From assembly GCF_000717995.1 (NCBI RefSeq), contig NZ_JODM01000008.1, positions 62,001 to 126,000 of the forward strand: 64,000 bases of DNA, read 5' to 3'. Below the pieces are notes generated by a model. It saw nothing but the letters and a program-made list of their open reading frames with translations. It had not been told where the DNA came from and ran no database searches. This document shows, piece after piece, positions 17,801 to 27,400 of this stretch. Position 1 is the first letter of the stretch. Each line of letters opens with the position of its first letter. This DNA is from Streptomyces violaceorubidus. Lineage in GTDB: Bacteria; Actinomycetota; Actinomycetes; Streptomycetales; Streptomycetaceae. Both the position numbers and the translations under genes were made by a program.

Positions 17801-18151
17801 GGGGTTCTTGCCCGCGTATGTGGTCCCGGGCACCGACGATGCGACCTTCCCCGAGTCCCAGAGGTCGGGCCGGGAGGCGCGGAGCCGCTGGCGGGAGGTG
17901 GCGGCCTGGACGCGGTAGGCGGCCTGGCGCGTGTTCGGGGCGTCGGCGGTGGTCTGCCAGCTGAGGTCGGGGGTGGTGTCGTCGATGCCGAGGGCCTCGG
18001 TCAGGTGCTGGGTGCGCAGGCCGGTCGGGGCGAGGGTGCCGGTGGTCGCGGCGTCGGCGGTGACCGCGCCGGCCAGCAGGGTGACGAAGGCGGTGACACC
18101 GGCGAGGGCGGCGGCGGTTCGGTGTCTGCCGAGCGGGTTGGTTGTGGGCAT
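14894..18151 (-). CDS. Exported alpha-L-rhamnosidase, GH78
   Basis: A 1085-residue secreted enzyme that removes terminal alpha-L-rhamnose. Residues 1-35 are a signal peptide ending near AVTADAA. Then come the N-terminal beta domains, an inserted discoidin-like (F5/8 type C) module at about 170-330, and further beta domains. The (alpha/alpha)6 barrel contains the GH78 signature DCPSREKLGWLEQNQ (near residue 680), where the Glu of SREK is the predicted general acid. A C-terminal beta-sandwich follows. ATG 18151 has AAAGGAG at suitable distance. It is 46 bases behind the GH106-like gene and is presumably the third gene of an operon starting at 24245. Confidence 0.9.
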   Translation of the reverse strand: MPTTNPLGRHRTAAALAGVTAFVTLLAGAVTADAATTGTLAPTGLRTQHLTEALGIDDTTPDLSWQTTADAPNTRQAAYRVQAATSRQRLRASRPDLWDSGKVASSVPGTTYAGKNPGSRAKVYWRVMLWSGDGKRHGGWSSTAVFETGLTRPSDWGAQWISHPDWRLSDRTVEPVVVHLPRTTARYVRLDVTRLGLPLAESFPDRTWRLQLGEIDVRDSGTATSGLARGAAVTASESNTVRKTWEPALAVDGLPNSALQTAAGYASAAHTGPDVSDAPITLTLDLKTAKTFDEVALYPRADVLTDDGRIPGFPVDYTVSAADSAEGPATRLAEITGQRQPTPYLPAGLPLLTDDFTLPKRVRSARLYIAGLGVYEASVNGEPVGDAVLEPANTDFAERVQYATYDVTDRLRTGANTLGVALGNGMSNVVSTADRYRKLYGNLSDPKLIARLEVTLADGRVRTITSGDDWRTTLGPTTASNWYGGEDYDARREIPRWDEPSGDRRGWRHAVEVAGPGTADRPALLSARETEPIRVVETLKGEPVDGAEGSRVFDLGRNIAGWPEITVRAPKGTAIRVYPAESLKDGHAFQSISNVGAPVWDSYTTAGGREAETWHPRFSYHGFRYLELRGVPENATVSVRGHVLRTDNASVGDFTSSDPLINGIHSLIRRSVEGNMMSVLTDCPSREKLGWLEQNQLVFPALAGNYDMRAYLRKIVRDMADAQTTEGLVPSTVPEYTNLPGAYRNDANWGGAFVLVPWQLYLTYGDRQTLETYYPDMRRYAAFLETQVADGILDYGLGDWFTPDRTFPRAVAGTYGYWRVTDTLGRIASLLGDTAAAEEYRRKAAASVEALTAKYYDTATGTFGGGGHGAEALALDMGAYPAGERDRLLAHFTGAIKAAGNHLVLGEISLPAAFRVLSAADRDDLVHAIATRTTSPSYGYQVLAGNTTLGESWDGGPGQSQNHFMLGAIDSWFTTRVAGIAQTEDSVGYAKLLIDPAVEGDMTSAAGSYRTPYGVARTDWERSDDRFRLTVDVPAGSTAEVRVPVLGKHAEAPDGARLLRMTGGEAVYEVGSGHWTFRSTVARAH

Positions 18152-18197
18152 GGCGGCTCCTTTGCCTGGCGGGTGATCGGGGCGGTCCCGGGCAGCT

Positions 18198-21100
18198 TCA
18201 GACTCGGCGCAGTTCGACCGTGGTCCGGCGCCGGAAGCGAAGGGCCACGGGGCCGAGCAGGCCGGACGGCAGTGGCTTCTTGCGCTCGTTGGACAGCGTG
18301 TTGGCGACCCGGACGCCCAGCGTGTTGCGCCCGGCCGCGACATGGCCCGTGACGTCGGCCACGAACGGGGCCCACAGCAGCGGTGGCAGCACGGTCCCGT
18401 TCACGGTCACCTCCGCGACGTCGCGGACGTCGCCGAGGTCCAGCAGGACCCGGCGGTCGCGCAGCCGGGCGGCGTCGACATCTATGTCGGTGGTGTACGT
18501 GCCGCTGCCGGAGAACAGCGCGTCGTGCTCGGTCCAGCTGCCGAGGGGCGCGGTGACCGGCTGGGCGCCCTCGCGTTCGAAGGTGAGCGTCCAGTCGCCG
18601 TCGACCGGGACCGGGGCGAGCGGGTCGTCGACGCGTACGGTGCCGTGGTAGCGGTGGCCGCCGTCGGTGCCGACGAGGCGGTGGGTGCCGGCCTCCGAGG
18701 CCTCCACCGTGGCGCGGAGCACGGGCCCGTGGCGTTCCACGGACAGGACGGGCACGGTCGACTCGGTGAGGTGGGGCCGCTCGCGGTGGCCGCCGCGGAC
18801 CACGACGACGGCGGTCTGGTAGGGCTCCAGGTCCAGCGGCACCCGCACACCGTCCTTGGCGGTCCGGTACACGGGGGCGGGTCCGCCGGTGCCGGTCGCG
18901 GGGTCCCAGGTCTCGGGCAGGCCGGTGGCCGGGAGGGCGGCGACGGTGCGCACCTGCGCGCCGCTCTCGTTGTTGATCAGGAAGACGGTGTCGGGGCCCT
19001 GGCGCACCCGCAGCACGCGGACGGCGTCCTGGGCCGGGTCCAGGACGGCCGCCGCGGCGCCGGCCTCGACGGCGGCAACCCCGAGCGCGCCGGTGTCCGT
19101 GACCCGTACGGCGTGTCCGCGACCCAGGGTCCTGCGGGCGGGGACCCGGTCGCCGAACAGGTCGGCGAGTCCGTGGGCGAGGGTGCGGTCGCCGCCGTCG
19201 GCCTCCTCGGCGTCCAGGGCGCCGACCGCGATCACGGTGCCGCCGGCCCGGACGAACTCGCGCAGCACGCCTACCCCGTCGGCGTCCAGGACCGGTGTCC
19301 GGGGGATGACGACGAGGTCGTAGGCGGCCGCCCCGACGACCAGGCGGCCCTCGCGGACCTCGGCGTGGGCCAGCAGCGCGGGGTCCCGGGTCAGGGCGCC
19401 CTCGTGCAGCAGGTCGAAGTCGACCTGGGCGCGTTCCAGGGCGTAGGCCGCCTCGCTGAGCGGTGCGTCCACGTCCTGCTGCAGGTCGGTGCCGGCCCAC
19501 TGCTCGGCGGCCCGCTGCGCCTGCACCAGCGCGGTACGGGCGGCCGAGGTGCCGCGGCCGGCCTCCATGACCCGGCCGATCCACTCGGCGAGCGGCCGCA
19601 TGGACCACCACCAGGGGGCGCGCGGGCCGAAGGGCGGCGGGAAGTACACGCGGCTCTCGTCGGTCCACAGGGCGTGCAGCACGGTCAGGTTGACACCGCG
19701 GGCGGCCTGCGCGCCGACGGTCGCGTGCACGAAGCCGGGGGTGACCTGCCAGCCCATGTTGCCGAACATCTCCAGCAGGGCCCGTTCGCGGCCCATCTGG
19801 TGGGCCACGGAGACCGGGTTGCGCGGGATCATGGTGGGCTCACCGGCCACGTACTCGGCGGTGATGATGTCGCCGCCGGGCACCTGGGCCCACTGGTGGA
19901 CCTTGTGCAGGTCGCCGGTGGAGGCGATGCGCTTGGCGGGGGCGGTCTCGTCGTAGAGCGGGTTGGTGATCAGGGCGACGCCGCGCTTCTCGTACCACTG
20001 GGCCTGCTTGCGGAACGCGGTGGCGAAGCGGTCGGAGACGGCCTTCCAGAAGTTGCCGCGGGCGATGCGGCCAAGGCGGCCGAGGTCGTCGAAGGCGGCG
20101 GCGTAGGCGAGGCCGGGGGTGACACCGACGGCGCGCAGGGCACGGTCGAGAGCCGGTGACCAGGGCAGGCGCTTGAAGTGGGCCTCGGCCGAGGCGAAGA
20201 ACGGCTCGTCGTCCCAGAAGCCGGGGACGACCGTCCCGAAGTAGCGTCCGAACCGGCGGTGGTACTCGCCGGGGACGATGTCCAGGAACAGCTCGACGGG
20301 TTCGTCGTCGAGCAGGTCGACGTAGCTGCGGCTGTAGCCCTGGCTGTCGTCGGCGAGGAGTACGCCGCCGAAGAGGTCGACCTGCCACTCCCCCGCCGGC
20401 ACCTGCCAGGTGTGGTGGCCGGTGAGCCGGTCGGTCAGGTCCACGACGTCGGTGGCGGCGGTGGACGCGGTGGGCCGGGCGGCGGCGGCCGCGAGGGTGA
20501 ATCCCTCGGCGGGCAGCGCGCGTTCGGGGAAGTCGCCCGCGGCGGAGGAGCGGTCGAAGGAGCCGGTGTACAGGGCGGTGCCGTCGGCCGACTCGACGGC
20601 GAGGCTCTCCCACAGCGCCCGCTGGTCGCCGACGGCGCGCACCCCGACTCCGCCCGTCTGCTCGGCCAGGCCGTCCACGGTCCCCTTGTCCCTGCCGTCG
20701 AGGGTGACGGAGAGACCGCCGCCGCTCAGGGCGATCCGGAGGGTGTGGAACTTGGTCTTGTTGAAGCCGTCGGTGCGGCTGCTGCGCAGCAGTTCGGCCG
20801 GTTCGGCACCGTCGCCCAGCCGCTCCACGGTGACCACGCCGGTCTGGTCGAAGGCGACGGCGTATCCGGTGCGCCCGTCGGCCGAGGCCCGCACGAGGAG
20901 TCCGGCCGCGCCGTGCTCGGCCTTCGCGCTGCCGGTGACGGTGACCTCGCCCCACGCCTGGCTGTCCCTCAGCACGGCGGCGCCGTCGAGGACCGCGGCG
21001 TCCGCGACCAGCCGCCCCGCCTCCACGCCGAGGCCGGTGCTGCGCCCGAGGTCGATCGACGCGGGCCCGCGCACCACGGTGGTGGAGCGGGCGAGTGCCT

Positions 21101-21593
21101 TCAGGCGCAGCTCGGGCCGGGGGGCGTAGGTGCGGTTGCCGACCCGTCCGCCCTTGACGATGAACTCGCCGGCCCGGCCGCTGGGGAAGTGGTCGTCGTT
21201 GAACAACCAGACCCGCATGCCGGTGCGTTCGGCGGTGCTCAGGACGTGGCCCACGATGTCGAACCACTCCTCGGTGAAGAACACCGGCGTCATCTCGGCG
21301 TTGTCGAAGGAGAAGAGGATCACCTCGTACATGCCCTTGGACCGCAGGTCGGCCAGCTGGCGGTCGACCAGTTCGGGCGTGACGGGGCCGTTCCAGTACC
21401 AGTAGACGGTGGGGCGGCTGTCGTGGCGCGGATCGGCGAAGTGCCGGGCGGACCAGCCGTCCCGCTCCTGCCCGGCCGGTTTGGCGGGTGGACCGGCGGC
21501 GTGGGCGGCGTCGGGAAGGCCGACGACGGCCAGGGCGCCGGTGGCACCGGCCGCGGCCACGAAGCGGCGTCTGGACAGGGGGTGTTCGGGCAT
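18198..21593 (-). CDS. Exported GH106-like glycoside hydrolase
   Basis: A 1131-residue exported protein with a twin-arginine signal (SRRRFVAAAGATGALAVVG). The segment RPTVYWYWNGPVTPELVDRQL followed by a Gly-rich strand is the usual opening of the GH106 catalytic domain, a family of alpha-L-rhamnosidases active on rhamnogalacturonan side groups. An inserted beta-sandwich region lies near residues 170-330, and a C-terminal carbohydrate-binding-like beta-sandwich ends the protein (VLLDLGDVRDVAEVTVNG and ANTLSNERKKPLPSGLLGPV). It is the middle gene of the minus-strand glycosidase operon, 63 bases behind the GH127/146-like gene. Catalytic residues were not assigned because an alignment is needed. 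Family call good, substrate inferred. Confidence 0.78.
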   Translation of the reverse strand: MPEHPLSRRRFVAAAGATGALAVVGLPDAAHAAGPPAKPAGQERDGWSARHFADPRHDSRPTVYWYWNGPVTPELVDRQLADLRSKGMYEVILFSFDNAEMTPVFFTEEWFDIVGHVLSTAERTGMRVWLFNDDHFPSGRAGEFIVKGGRVGNRTYAPRPELRLKALARSTTVVRGPASIDLGRSTGLGVEAGRLVADAAVLDGAAVLRDSQAWGEVTVTGSAKAEHGAAGLLVRASADGRTGYAVAFDQTGVVTVERLGDGAEPAELLRSSRTDGFNKTKFHTLRIALSGGGLSVTLDGRDKGTVDGLAEQTGGVGVRAVGDQRALWESLAVESADGTALYTGSFDRSSAAGDFPERALPAEGFTLAAAAARPTASTAATDVVDLTDRLTGHHTWQVPAGEWQVDLFGGVLLADDSQGYSRSYVDLLDDEPVELFLDIVPGEYHRRFGRYFGTVVPGFWDDEPFFASAEAHFKRLPWSPALDRALRAVGVTPGLAYAAAFDDLGRLGRIARGNFWKAVSDRFATAFRKQAQWYEKRGVALITNPLYDETAPAKRIASTGDLHKVHQWAQVPGGDIITAEYVAGEPTMIPRNPVSVAHQMGRERALLEMFGNMGWQVTPGFVHATVGAQAARGVNLTVLHALWTDESRVYFPPPFGPRAPWWWSMRPLAEWIGRVMEAGRGTSAARTALVQAQRAAEQWAGTDLQQDVDAPLSEAAYALERAQVDFDLLHEGALTRDPALLAHAEVREGRLVVGAAAYDLVVIPRTPVLDADGVGVLREFVRAGGTVIAVGALDAEEADGGDRTLAHGLADLFGDRVPARRTLGRGHAVRVTDTGALGVAAVEAGAAAAVLDPAQDAVRVLRVRQGPDTVFLINNESGAQVRTVAALPATGLPETWDPATGTGGPAPVYRTAKDGVRVPLDLEPYQTAVVVVRGGHRERPHLTESTVPVLSVERHGPVLRATVEASEAGTHRLVGTDGGHRYHGTVRVDDPLAPVPVDGDWTLTFEREGAQPVTAPLGSWTEHDALFSGSGTYTTDIDVDAARLRDRRVLLDLGDVRDVAEVTVNGTVLPPLLWAPFVADVTGHVAAGRNTLGVRVANTLSNERKKPLPSGLLGPVALRFRRRTTVELRRV

Positions 21594-21656
21594 GGCTGTG
21601 CTCCCGGGTGGAGGTGGGGTGCGGAGGAGGGGCGGCCTGGGCCGCGGGGGGGGTGA

Positions 21657-24245
21657 TCAGCCCTGGGCGAGGCGCCGTACCTGGTCGGCGGTGAGGGCGC
21701 GGTTGTGCAGCCGGAAGTCGCGGACGGCGCCGTGCAGGTAGGGGTGGGTGCTGTTCTGGGACCGGCCCAGGTAGTTGCGGCTGGTCCGGCCGAGCAGGAG
21801 GGGACGGGCGACCATGGCAGCGTTCCGCCCGGCTTCGGCGCCGTCGACGTAGAGCACGCCGATGCCGTCGGCGAGGGTGAGCGCCACGTGGGTCCAGCGG
21901 CCGAGGGGCAGCGGTCCGGTGGCGTCGACGAAGTCCTCGGCCTCCATGCCCGCGATCTTCAGGGCGGCGCGGGCCCGCCCGGCGCCCGTGGTCGCCGCGA
22001 GGAAGAGGTACGTGTCCTTGCTGTATCCCAGGTCGAAGACCCGGACGGAGGAGGCGAGGGTGTCGACGCGGACGCGGGCGGAAACGGTCAACTTCTCAAG
22101 TCCACCGGGCAGTCCGGCGGGGAGTACGACATGGCCGCCGCGTCCGTCGAGCGTCACCGCCGTCGTGCCGCCTTCGGTGCTCCAGGTCGCGCCGCCGGTC
22201 AGGGTGCCGTCGGCGAAGGTCCCGGTGCGGTCCGCCACCGAGGTGCCGTGTCCTTCGTCGAGGGCGTAGCGGGCCACGTCACCGGCGGGCCCGGGCGGGG
22301 GTGCGACCGACCAGTACACGTTGTAGCGCTGGTGGTGGATCTCGTGGAAGGGGCGGAGCGTGACCTGCCGGCCGTCCGCCAGGACCGTGAACCGGGTGGG
22401 CTCGCCGGGCGTGCGGCGCAGCGTGTCGGGTCGGACGGCGGGCAGCGTCGCGAGCGGCGTGTCCCCGTAGCCTCCCGCGAGGACCAGAGGGCCGTACGAC
22501 ACCGCCTTCACCTGGGGGTTGTCGGGCGCCGGGCGCCAAACGGGGACGCGGGGCAGGAGGAGTTCGACGTGGTCCCCGGTCCGCCAGTGACGTGTCACCG
22601 TCGTGCTGGTGCCCGGTTCGAGCCGGTCACCGGTGCGTCGGCCGTTCACCTTCAGCTCGGCGCGGGCGTCGCTCGCCGCCAGCCAGCCGGGGACGCGGAT
22701 CCGCAGCGAGAACCTGGCCGCTCCCTCGGTGACGGTCAGGCGGGTCCGGTCGCCGGTGGGGATGTCGGTCTCCTGGCGGAGGGTCACGCCCAGCTCCGCC
22801 CAGCGCACTTCGGAGGGGATGAACAGATTGACGTGGAGCACGGGACGGCGTGTGCCGGGGGTGCGGAAGTAGACGGTGTCGGCGAACTTGGTGTGCGTCT
22901 CCAGGCCGGTGCCGTGGTCGCAGGAGAAGTTGTCGTAGTCCCCGCTGTAGCTGCCCGGGGCCGAGCCGAGGCCGCCCTTGGGTTCACGCCGCGAGCCCGC
23001 CCACAGACCCGTGTAGTAGGTGACGAAGCCGTGCGCCGACTCGGGGTCCTGCTCGGCGAGCATCTGGTTGTACAGCGTCCACTCGTAGTGGTCCAGGTAC
23101 TCGGTGCGCTCCGGGTCGTGGCGGAAGAGGTCCCGGCCGAGTTTGAGCATGTTGTAGCTGTTGCAGTTCTCGCAGGTGACCTCCGAGAGGCGGCTCGCGA
23201 TCTCGTCGGGCGGTCCGAAGAGTTCCTGGTTGGAGTTGCCGCCGATGGCGTAGGAGTGGTGGCGTACGACGGTGGTCCAGAAGGTGTCGGCGATGTCCAG
23301 GTAGCGCCGGTCGCCGGTGGCCTCGTAGGCCGGTACGGCGCCGACCACCTTGGCGATCTCCGTGTTGGCGTGCCGCCCGGCGAGTTCGTCGCGGCCGGCG
23401 GCGAGCGGGGCGTAGAGCTCGTCGTGGTCGAAGCGGCGGGCGGTGCGCAGGTGCACCGGGTCGCCGGTCTCCAGGTGGAGCCGGGCGAGGACGTCGTTCA
23501 TGCCGCCGAACTCGACCTTGAGCACGCTCTGCATCCGCTCGCGCGACAGCGGGGCCGTGCGCGCCTCGGTCCAGGCGGCCATCTCCAGCAGGACGTCGAA
23601 CGCCTCCCGGTTCCCGCTGAGCCGGTACTGGTCGAGGAGACCGGCCATGATCTTGTGCAGGGTGTAGTACGGCGCCCAGGGCTTGCCGCCGGCCTCCAAC
23701 TGGTCGAAGACCGACTCCGGGAACGCGGAGAGGTAGCCGCGGTGGAACCCGGCCGCCGGTGCCGCCCGCTGGCACTCGGCCAGGGCCGAGACGAGCAGGC
23801 GGGCCCGGTCCGCGTAGGCACTCTCGCCGGTGTGGGCGTGGGCCTGGGCCAGGGCGCTGAGGAGGTGCCCCGTGGTGTGGCCGCGCAGTTGGACGTCGGG
23901 GGCCTCCCAGCCGCCGCAGGGTTCGGCTGAGGAGGGCAGGCCCACGGTGAGCCGGAAGGTGTGCAGCAGCCGGTCGGGGTCCACGAAGAGGAGGTACGCG
24001 CAGGTGCGCCGCATGTTGGCGAGGAAGGGGCTGTCGAGGAGGCGTACGGCCGAGAGGGGGAAGGGCTCGAGCGGGGGCCCCGGGCGGTGTGCGGCTCTCG
24101 TCGGTGGGGGCGCCGCCCCGGCGGGGGCTTCCGGGGCAGCCGCCGCGGCGGGAAGGCTCGTGGTCGCGGCGGTGGCCGCTGCGGCCGACGCGGTGAACAG
24201 CACCTGGCGTCGGGAGGGGGCGGGTCTGCTGTGCGGTGCGGGCAT
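21657..24245 (-). CDS. Exported beta-L-arabinofuranosidase-like GH127/GH146 with LamG domain
   Basis: An 862-residue exported protein with a Tat-like signal (SRRQVLFTASAAAATAA). Residues about 50-560 are the former DUF1680 domain, now GH127/GH146. The segment EVTCENCNSYNMLKL near residue 360 carries the cysteines that, in characterised members, hold zinc and provide the nucleophile. GH127/146 enzymes cleave beta-L-arabinofuranosides from plant glycans. From about residue 660 a LamG/concanavalin-like domain follows (VARYALDEGHGTSVAD to GAVRDFRLHNRALTADQV), likely binding glycan. It heads the three-gene unit with GH106 and GH78; promoter and operator are at 24270-24326. ATG 24245 is used; its ribosome site (AGGGAG) is rather far, 14 bases. 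Confidence 0.85.
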   Translation of the reverse strand: MPAPHSRPAPSRRQVLFTASAAAATAATTSLPAAAAAPEAPAGAAPPPTRAAHRPGPPLEPFPLSAVRLLDSPFLANMRRTCAYLLFVDPDRLLHTFRLTVGLPSSAEPCGGWEAPDVQLRGHTTGHLLSALAQAHAHTGESAYADRARLLVSALAECQRAAPAAGFHRGYLSAFPESVFDQLEAGGKPWAPYYTLHKIMAGLLDQYRLSGNREAFDVLLEMAAWTEARTAPLSRERMQSVLKVEFGGMNDVLARLHLETGDPVHLRTARRFDHDELYAPLAAGRDELAGRHANTEIAKVVGAVPAYEATGDRRYLDIADTFWTTVVRHHSYAIGGNSNQELFGPPDEIASRLSEVTCENCNSYNMLKLGRDLFRHDPERTEYLDHYEWTLYNQMLAEQDPESAHGFVTYYTGLWAGSRREPKGGLGSAPGSYSGDYDNFSCDHGTGLETHTKFADTVYFRTPGTRRPVLHVNLFIPSEVRWAELGVTLRQETDIPTGDRTRLTVTEGAARFSLRIRVPGWLAASDARAELKVNGRRTGDRLEPGTSTTVTRHWRTGDHVELLLPRVPVWRPAPDNPQVKAVSYGPLVLAGGYGDTPLATLPAVRPDTLRRTPGEPTRFTVLADGRQVTLRPFHEIHHQRYNVYWSVAPPPGPAGDVARYALDEGHGTSVADRTGTFADGTLTGGATWSTEGGTTAVTLDGRGGHVVLPAGLPGGLEKLTVSARVRVDTLASSVRVFDLGYSKDTYLFLAATTGAGRARAALKIAGMEAEDFVDATGPLPLGRWTHVALTLADGIGVLYVDGAEAGRNAAMVARPLLLGRTSRNYLGRSQNSTHPYLHGAVRDFRLHNRALTADQVRRLAQG

Positions 24246-24269
24246 GGTGCGGGGCTCAGCTCCCTTCGA

Positions 24270-24290
24270 TTGAATCGTTTTATTCGATTC
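24270..24290 (-). promoter_or_regulatory. operator over the start of the glycosidase operon
   Basis: GAATCG-N7-CGATTC (24272-24290), extended by TTGAATCGTTT at 24270-24280. It begins about 8 bases downstream of the -10 element on the minus strand, where a bound repressor would block initiation. The TTGAATCG core is shared with 24438-24450 and 27525-27538. Repressor identity unknown; LacI-family by the central CG symmetry. Confidence 0.55.
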
Positions 24291-24297
24291 GACGCAG

Positions 24298-24326
24298 ACG
24301 CTAAGTGGCCCCACCAGGGGCGTCAA
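24298..24326 (-). promoter_or_regulatory. promoter of the GH127/146-GH106-GH78 unit
   Basis: Read on the minus strand: TTGACG (24326-24321), a 17-base spacer, TAGCGT (24303-24298), a good match to housekeeping sigma promoters of Streptomyces. The predicted transcription start near 24291 falls at the edge of the operator. Confidence 0.6.
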
Positions 24327-24404
24327 GGGTTCCCACAAGAACCAGCTGACGCGCCCTAAGTCCCTAAAACCGGGGGTCGGTGGAGGTGGATCGGGCATGA
24401 CTCG

Positions 24405-24439
24405 GCGCGGACGGGCCTCGGCACCGTCCGCGCTTTTTT
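24405..24439 (+). terminator. intrinsic terminator, plus-strand orientation
   Basis: GCGCGGACGG (24405-24414) pairs perfectly with CCGTCCGCGC (24424-24433) around a 9-base loop, followed by TTTTTT (24434-24439). The T-run makes it a rho-independent terminator for plus-strand transcripts, although both flanking genes run on the minus strand. For the minus-strand GH106 gene it still gives a strong hairpin 30 bases after the stop. Confidence 0.7.
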
Positions 24440-24450
24440 GAATCGTTCAA
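24438..24450. promoter_or_regulatory. TTGAA-TCG-TTCAA operator-like site
   Basis: Perfect 5-bp arms around TCG, the same core as the two promoter-linked sites. It lies between the stop of the upstream GH106-like gene and the hairpin, about 112 bases upstream of the operon promoter's -35. It could be an auxiliary operator for repressor looping. Confidence 0.45.
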
Positions 24451-24463
24451 TCCTTTCCTGGGG

Positions 24464-27400
24464 TCAGACCGTCTGCTGCGCGTACGGGACCAGCCGCACC
24501 GGTCCCACCAGCCCGTACTGCTGGCGGGCGAGCCCCGCGAAGACCTCCGGACGGCTCACCCGGAGCCGGTTGACGAGGGGCGTCGCGACCTCGATCTCGA
24601 TGGTGTTCGTGCCCCGGCGCAGCAGCGGGCCCACGTCGACGACGGGGTCGAGCCGGTCGGCCGGCTCCGCGTCCACGCCGTTGACGCTCACCCGGAAGGT
24701 GTCACTGACCTGCCCCAGCTCCAGGAGTGCGCCGTGGGCGGGCCCCCAGTCGCCGGGGAGGGTGACCGTGGTGCGGTAGCGGCCGATGCCCGCGCTGTCC
24801 TCCAACTCCGGGATGGCCGACCAGGGCAGCAGGGTGTCGAGCGTCAGGGTGCGGCGCACCCGTTCGGTCCGGGTCGGGCGGTCCCCGGGGTGCCAGTCCT
24901 CGACCTCGACGTGCCACCGGTCCGGTTCGATCGGGTCGGGGACCGCGGGGAGGGTGGTGGTGACGGTCCGGCCCTGGGACAGCCGCGTGCGGTAGGTACC
25001 GGCCGCCCCGGCCCGTACGGTGAGGCCGCGGGCGGTGAACAGCACGTCGTCCGCGTCCGAGGAGAGGGCGTGCGGGCGGTTGCCGTGCCGGTCGCCGAAC
25101 AGGCCCGGGCGCCCCAGCGCGACGACGAGCGTCTGGCCGGGCCGCAGGGCGACGCGGAACGTCACGTCCTGACCGTCCTTCGTGTAGCGGCCCACCCGTA
25201 CGACCCGGCCCGTCCAGGGGTCGAGGAGGTAAGGCACCGCGTCGCGGCCGTGCGTGCGGCGCAGGGTGACCTCGTGGTCGATGGCGGCCACCGGAGGCTT
25301 GACGGTCTCCGCGTGCTTGCCGTTGACCAGGTAGTAGTAGTCCGCGTCCGCCGTGACCCGGTGGGCGTTCAGGAGCGTCGACGGTACGGAGTGGCGCACG
25401 TCCGGGGTGACGCCGAGCGCCGCGAGGGCGTCGCCGACGGCGGTCTTCTCGGTGACGCGGACGACGTGGGGCAGCGCGAGCAGGCGGGTGAGCACGTCGC
25501 GCAGCCGCTCGGTCTCGCCGGCCTCCGGGACGCCCGGCGTCAGCGCCTGGTCGAAGGCGCCCAGGAGCACCACGGGCAGGCCGGCCCGCGCGTAGCCGAG
25601 GATCTTGCGGGCGTCGGCGAGGGCGAGGGTCGGGGTGGAGCCGTAGAAGAAGTCGCCCTCGACGAAGAGCGCCTTGTAGGCCGGTCCGTCGGGGGCCAGT
25701 CGCCCGCCCGAGACGACGGCGTTCGGCAGGTCGAGGAGGGGACCGCTGAGGAACTGGTGCGTCCATCCGAGCGGGACGCCGGTCGAGGTGAACCAGGAGG
25801 CGCCGATGCCGGTGGCCGAGTAGCCGGTCTGCCGGAAGACGGCCACGTCCGCGCGGGCGGTGCCCGACTGCAGGACCGCGTGGACGCGGCCGAGGTAACC
25901 GGCGATGTCCCCGGCGTGCCGCCAGGTCGGCTGCCGCGGCCCCCACGACTCGCCGTATCCCGGCGTGCCGTTGTAGGGGCTGAAGGCGGCGAAGCCGGGC
26001 CACTGTGCCTCCGGGGCACTCGCGTAGGAGAAGCCGTGCATCACCGTCTGGTTGACCCCCGCGGCGTAGGCGCCGCCCATGGTGCGCAGCACGCGGTCCC
26101 ACGTGGTGCTGTAGGCCGAGCCGTTGTAGGCGCCGGCCTCGCAGGACAGGACGGTGTGCCCCGCCATGTCGCGGCCGCCGGCCAGGCACCGGTAGTCGTC
26201 CAGGTTCTTGAATCCGAGGGACTCCCCCTCCGCGATGTCGAGGATCGCGGCGGTCGCGATGGCGTCGGTCTGCAGTCCGTACGGCTGCGCGCGCAGGGTC
26301 ATGCCGAGGGAGTGCGCCCAGTCCTTCAGGGCGCCGACGTGGTGCCGGTTGAAGAGGTCGGAGACCGTGGCCCAGAAGTCGTGCCGGATCTGCCGGGTCA
26401 GCTGGGCCTCGAAGGCGAACACCTGGTTGCTGTGGTCGAGGACGAGGGCGGGCAGACAGGGCAGCAGCGGTCGGCCCGTACGCCGCTCGAAGGCCTCGGG
26501 CAGGCCCGCCGTCCAGACCAGGCCCTCGGACTCCAGTTCCACCGAGTCCTCGAAGAAGGCACCGCCCGCGGCCTTGAGCAGGCTTCGCAGTGAGCCGGTG
26601 AGGACGTGCCGTTCCCAGTAGTCGGTGACGGCGCTGGTGCCCGCCGCGCTCAGGTGGTCGACGACGAAGGCGGCGGGCGCGGAGTGCGGCCCGGACTCCG
26701 GCTGCTGTCCCGAGCCCCGCTGCCAGTAGGAGATCAGCATCCACTCCCCGTCCGCGGGGGCCGTCCAGGTCAGACCGCCGTCGGTGACGGTGTCCGTGAG
26801 GTCGCGGATGCTGGCGGGGTCGAGGCCGGTCTCCTTGCGGGTGGAGTAGGCGGCGTCGACGCGGGCGGCCTGGACCGCGAGGAGGCGCTGCGCGCGGACG
26901 CCGGACGCCGGTTCGTGGACGGGCGCGGGTACGGGCCCGCGGTAGGTCGCTCCGGCGGCCAGCGAGGCGCGCCCGTGGGCGAGTTCCTTGGCGGCGGCCT
27001 CGTCGTCGGGGGTGACGCCGGGGACGGCCACGGGCCAGCTCGGGCCCAGGGTGAGGTCGACGGTCAGGCCGCGTCGCACGGCCCGGCGCAGGGCGGCCTC
27101 GACGCCGTCGCGCCAGGACCTGCTGCCCCAGCCGTGGTGGGCGGTGTCCAGGAGGGACTTGTCCCGGATGCTGTGGTGGACGGCGGCGATCTCGGCTCCG
27201 CCGAACCCGGCGTCCGCGATCTGGTCGATCTCGCGGGCCACCTCGTCGGGGTCGACCAGACCGTCCGGCCACCACCAGCGGAACTTCGGGCGCACCGACC
27301 GGGCGGGATCGGCGAACCACCGGGCCGGTCCGGCGGCCGGGCCTGCGGCCGGGCCGGTGGGGAGGGCGGCGGCGCCGGGCGAGGCGGTGACGGCGGTGGC

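Noticed and set aside
14612..18352. 1246-residue plus-strand open frame opposite the GH78 gene
   Set aside because: Antisense shadow with Gly/Val/Ala-rich low-complexity translation; GH78 on the minus strand is unambiguous.
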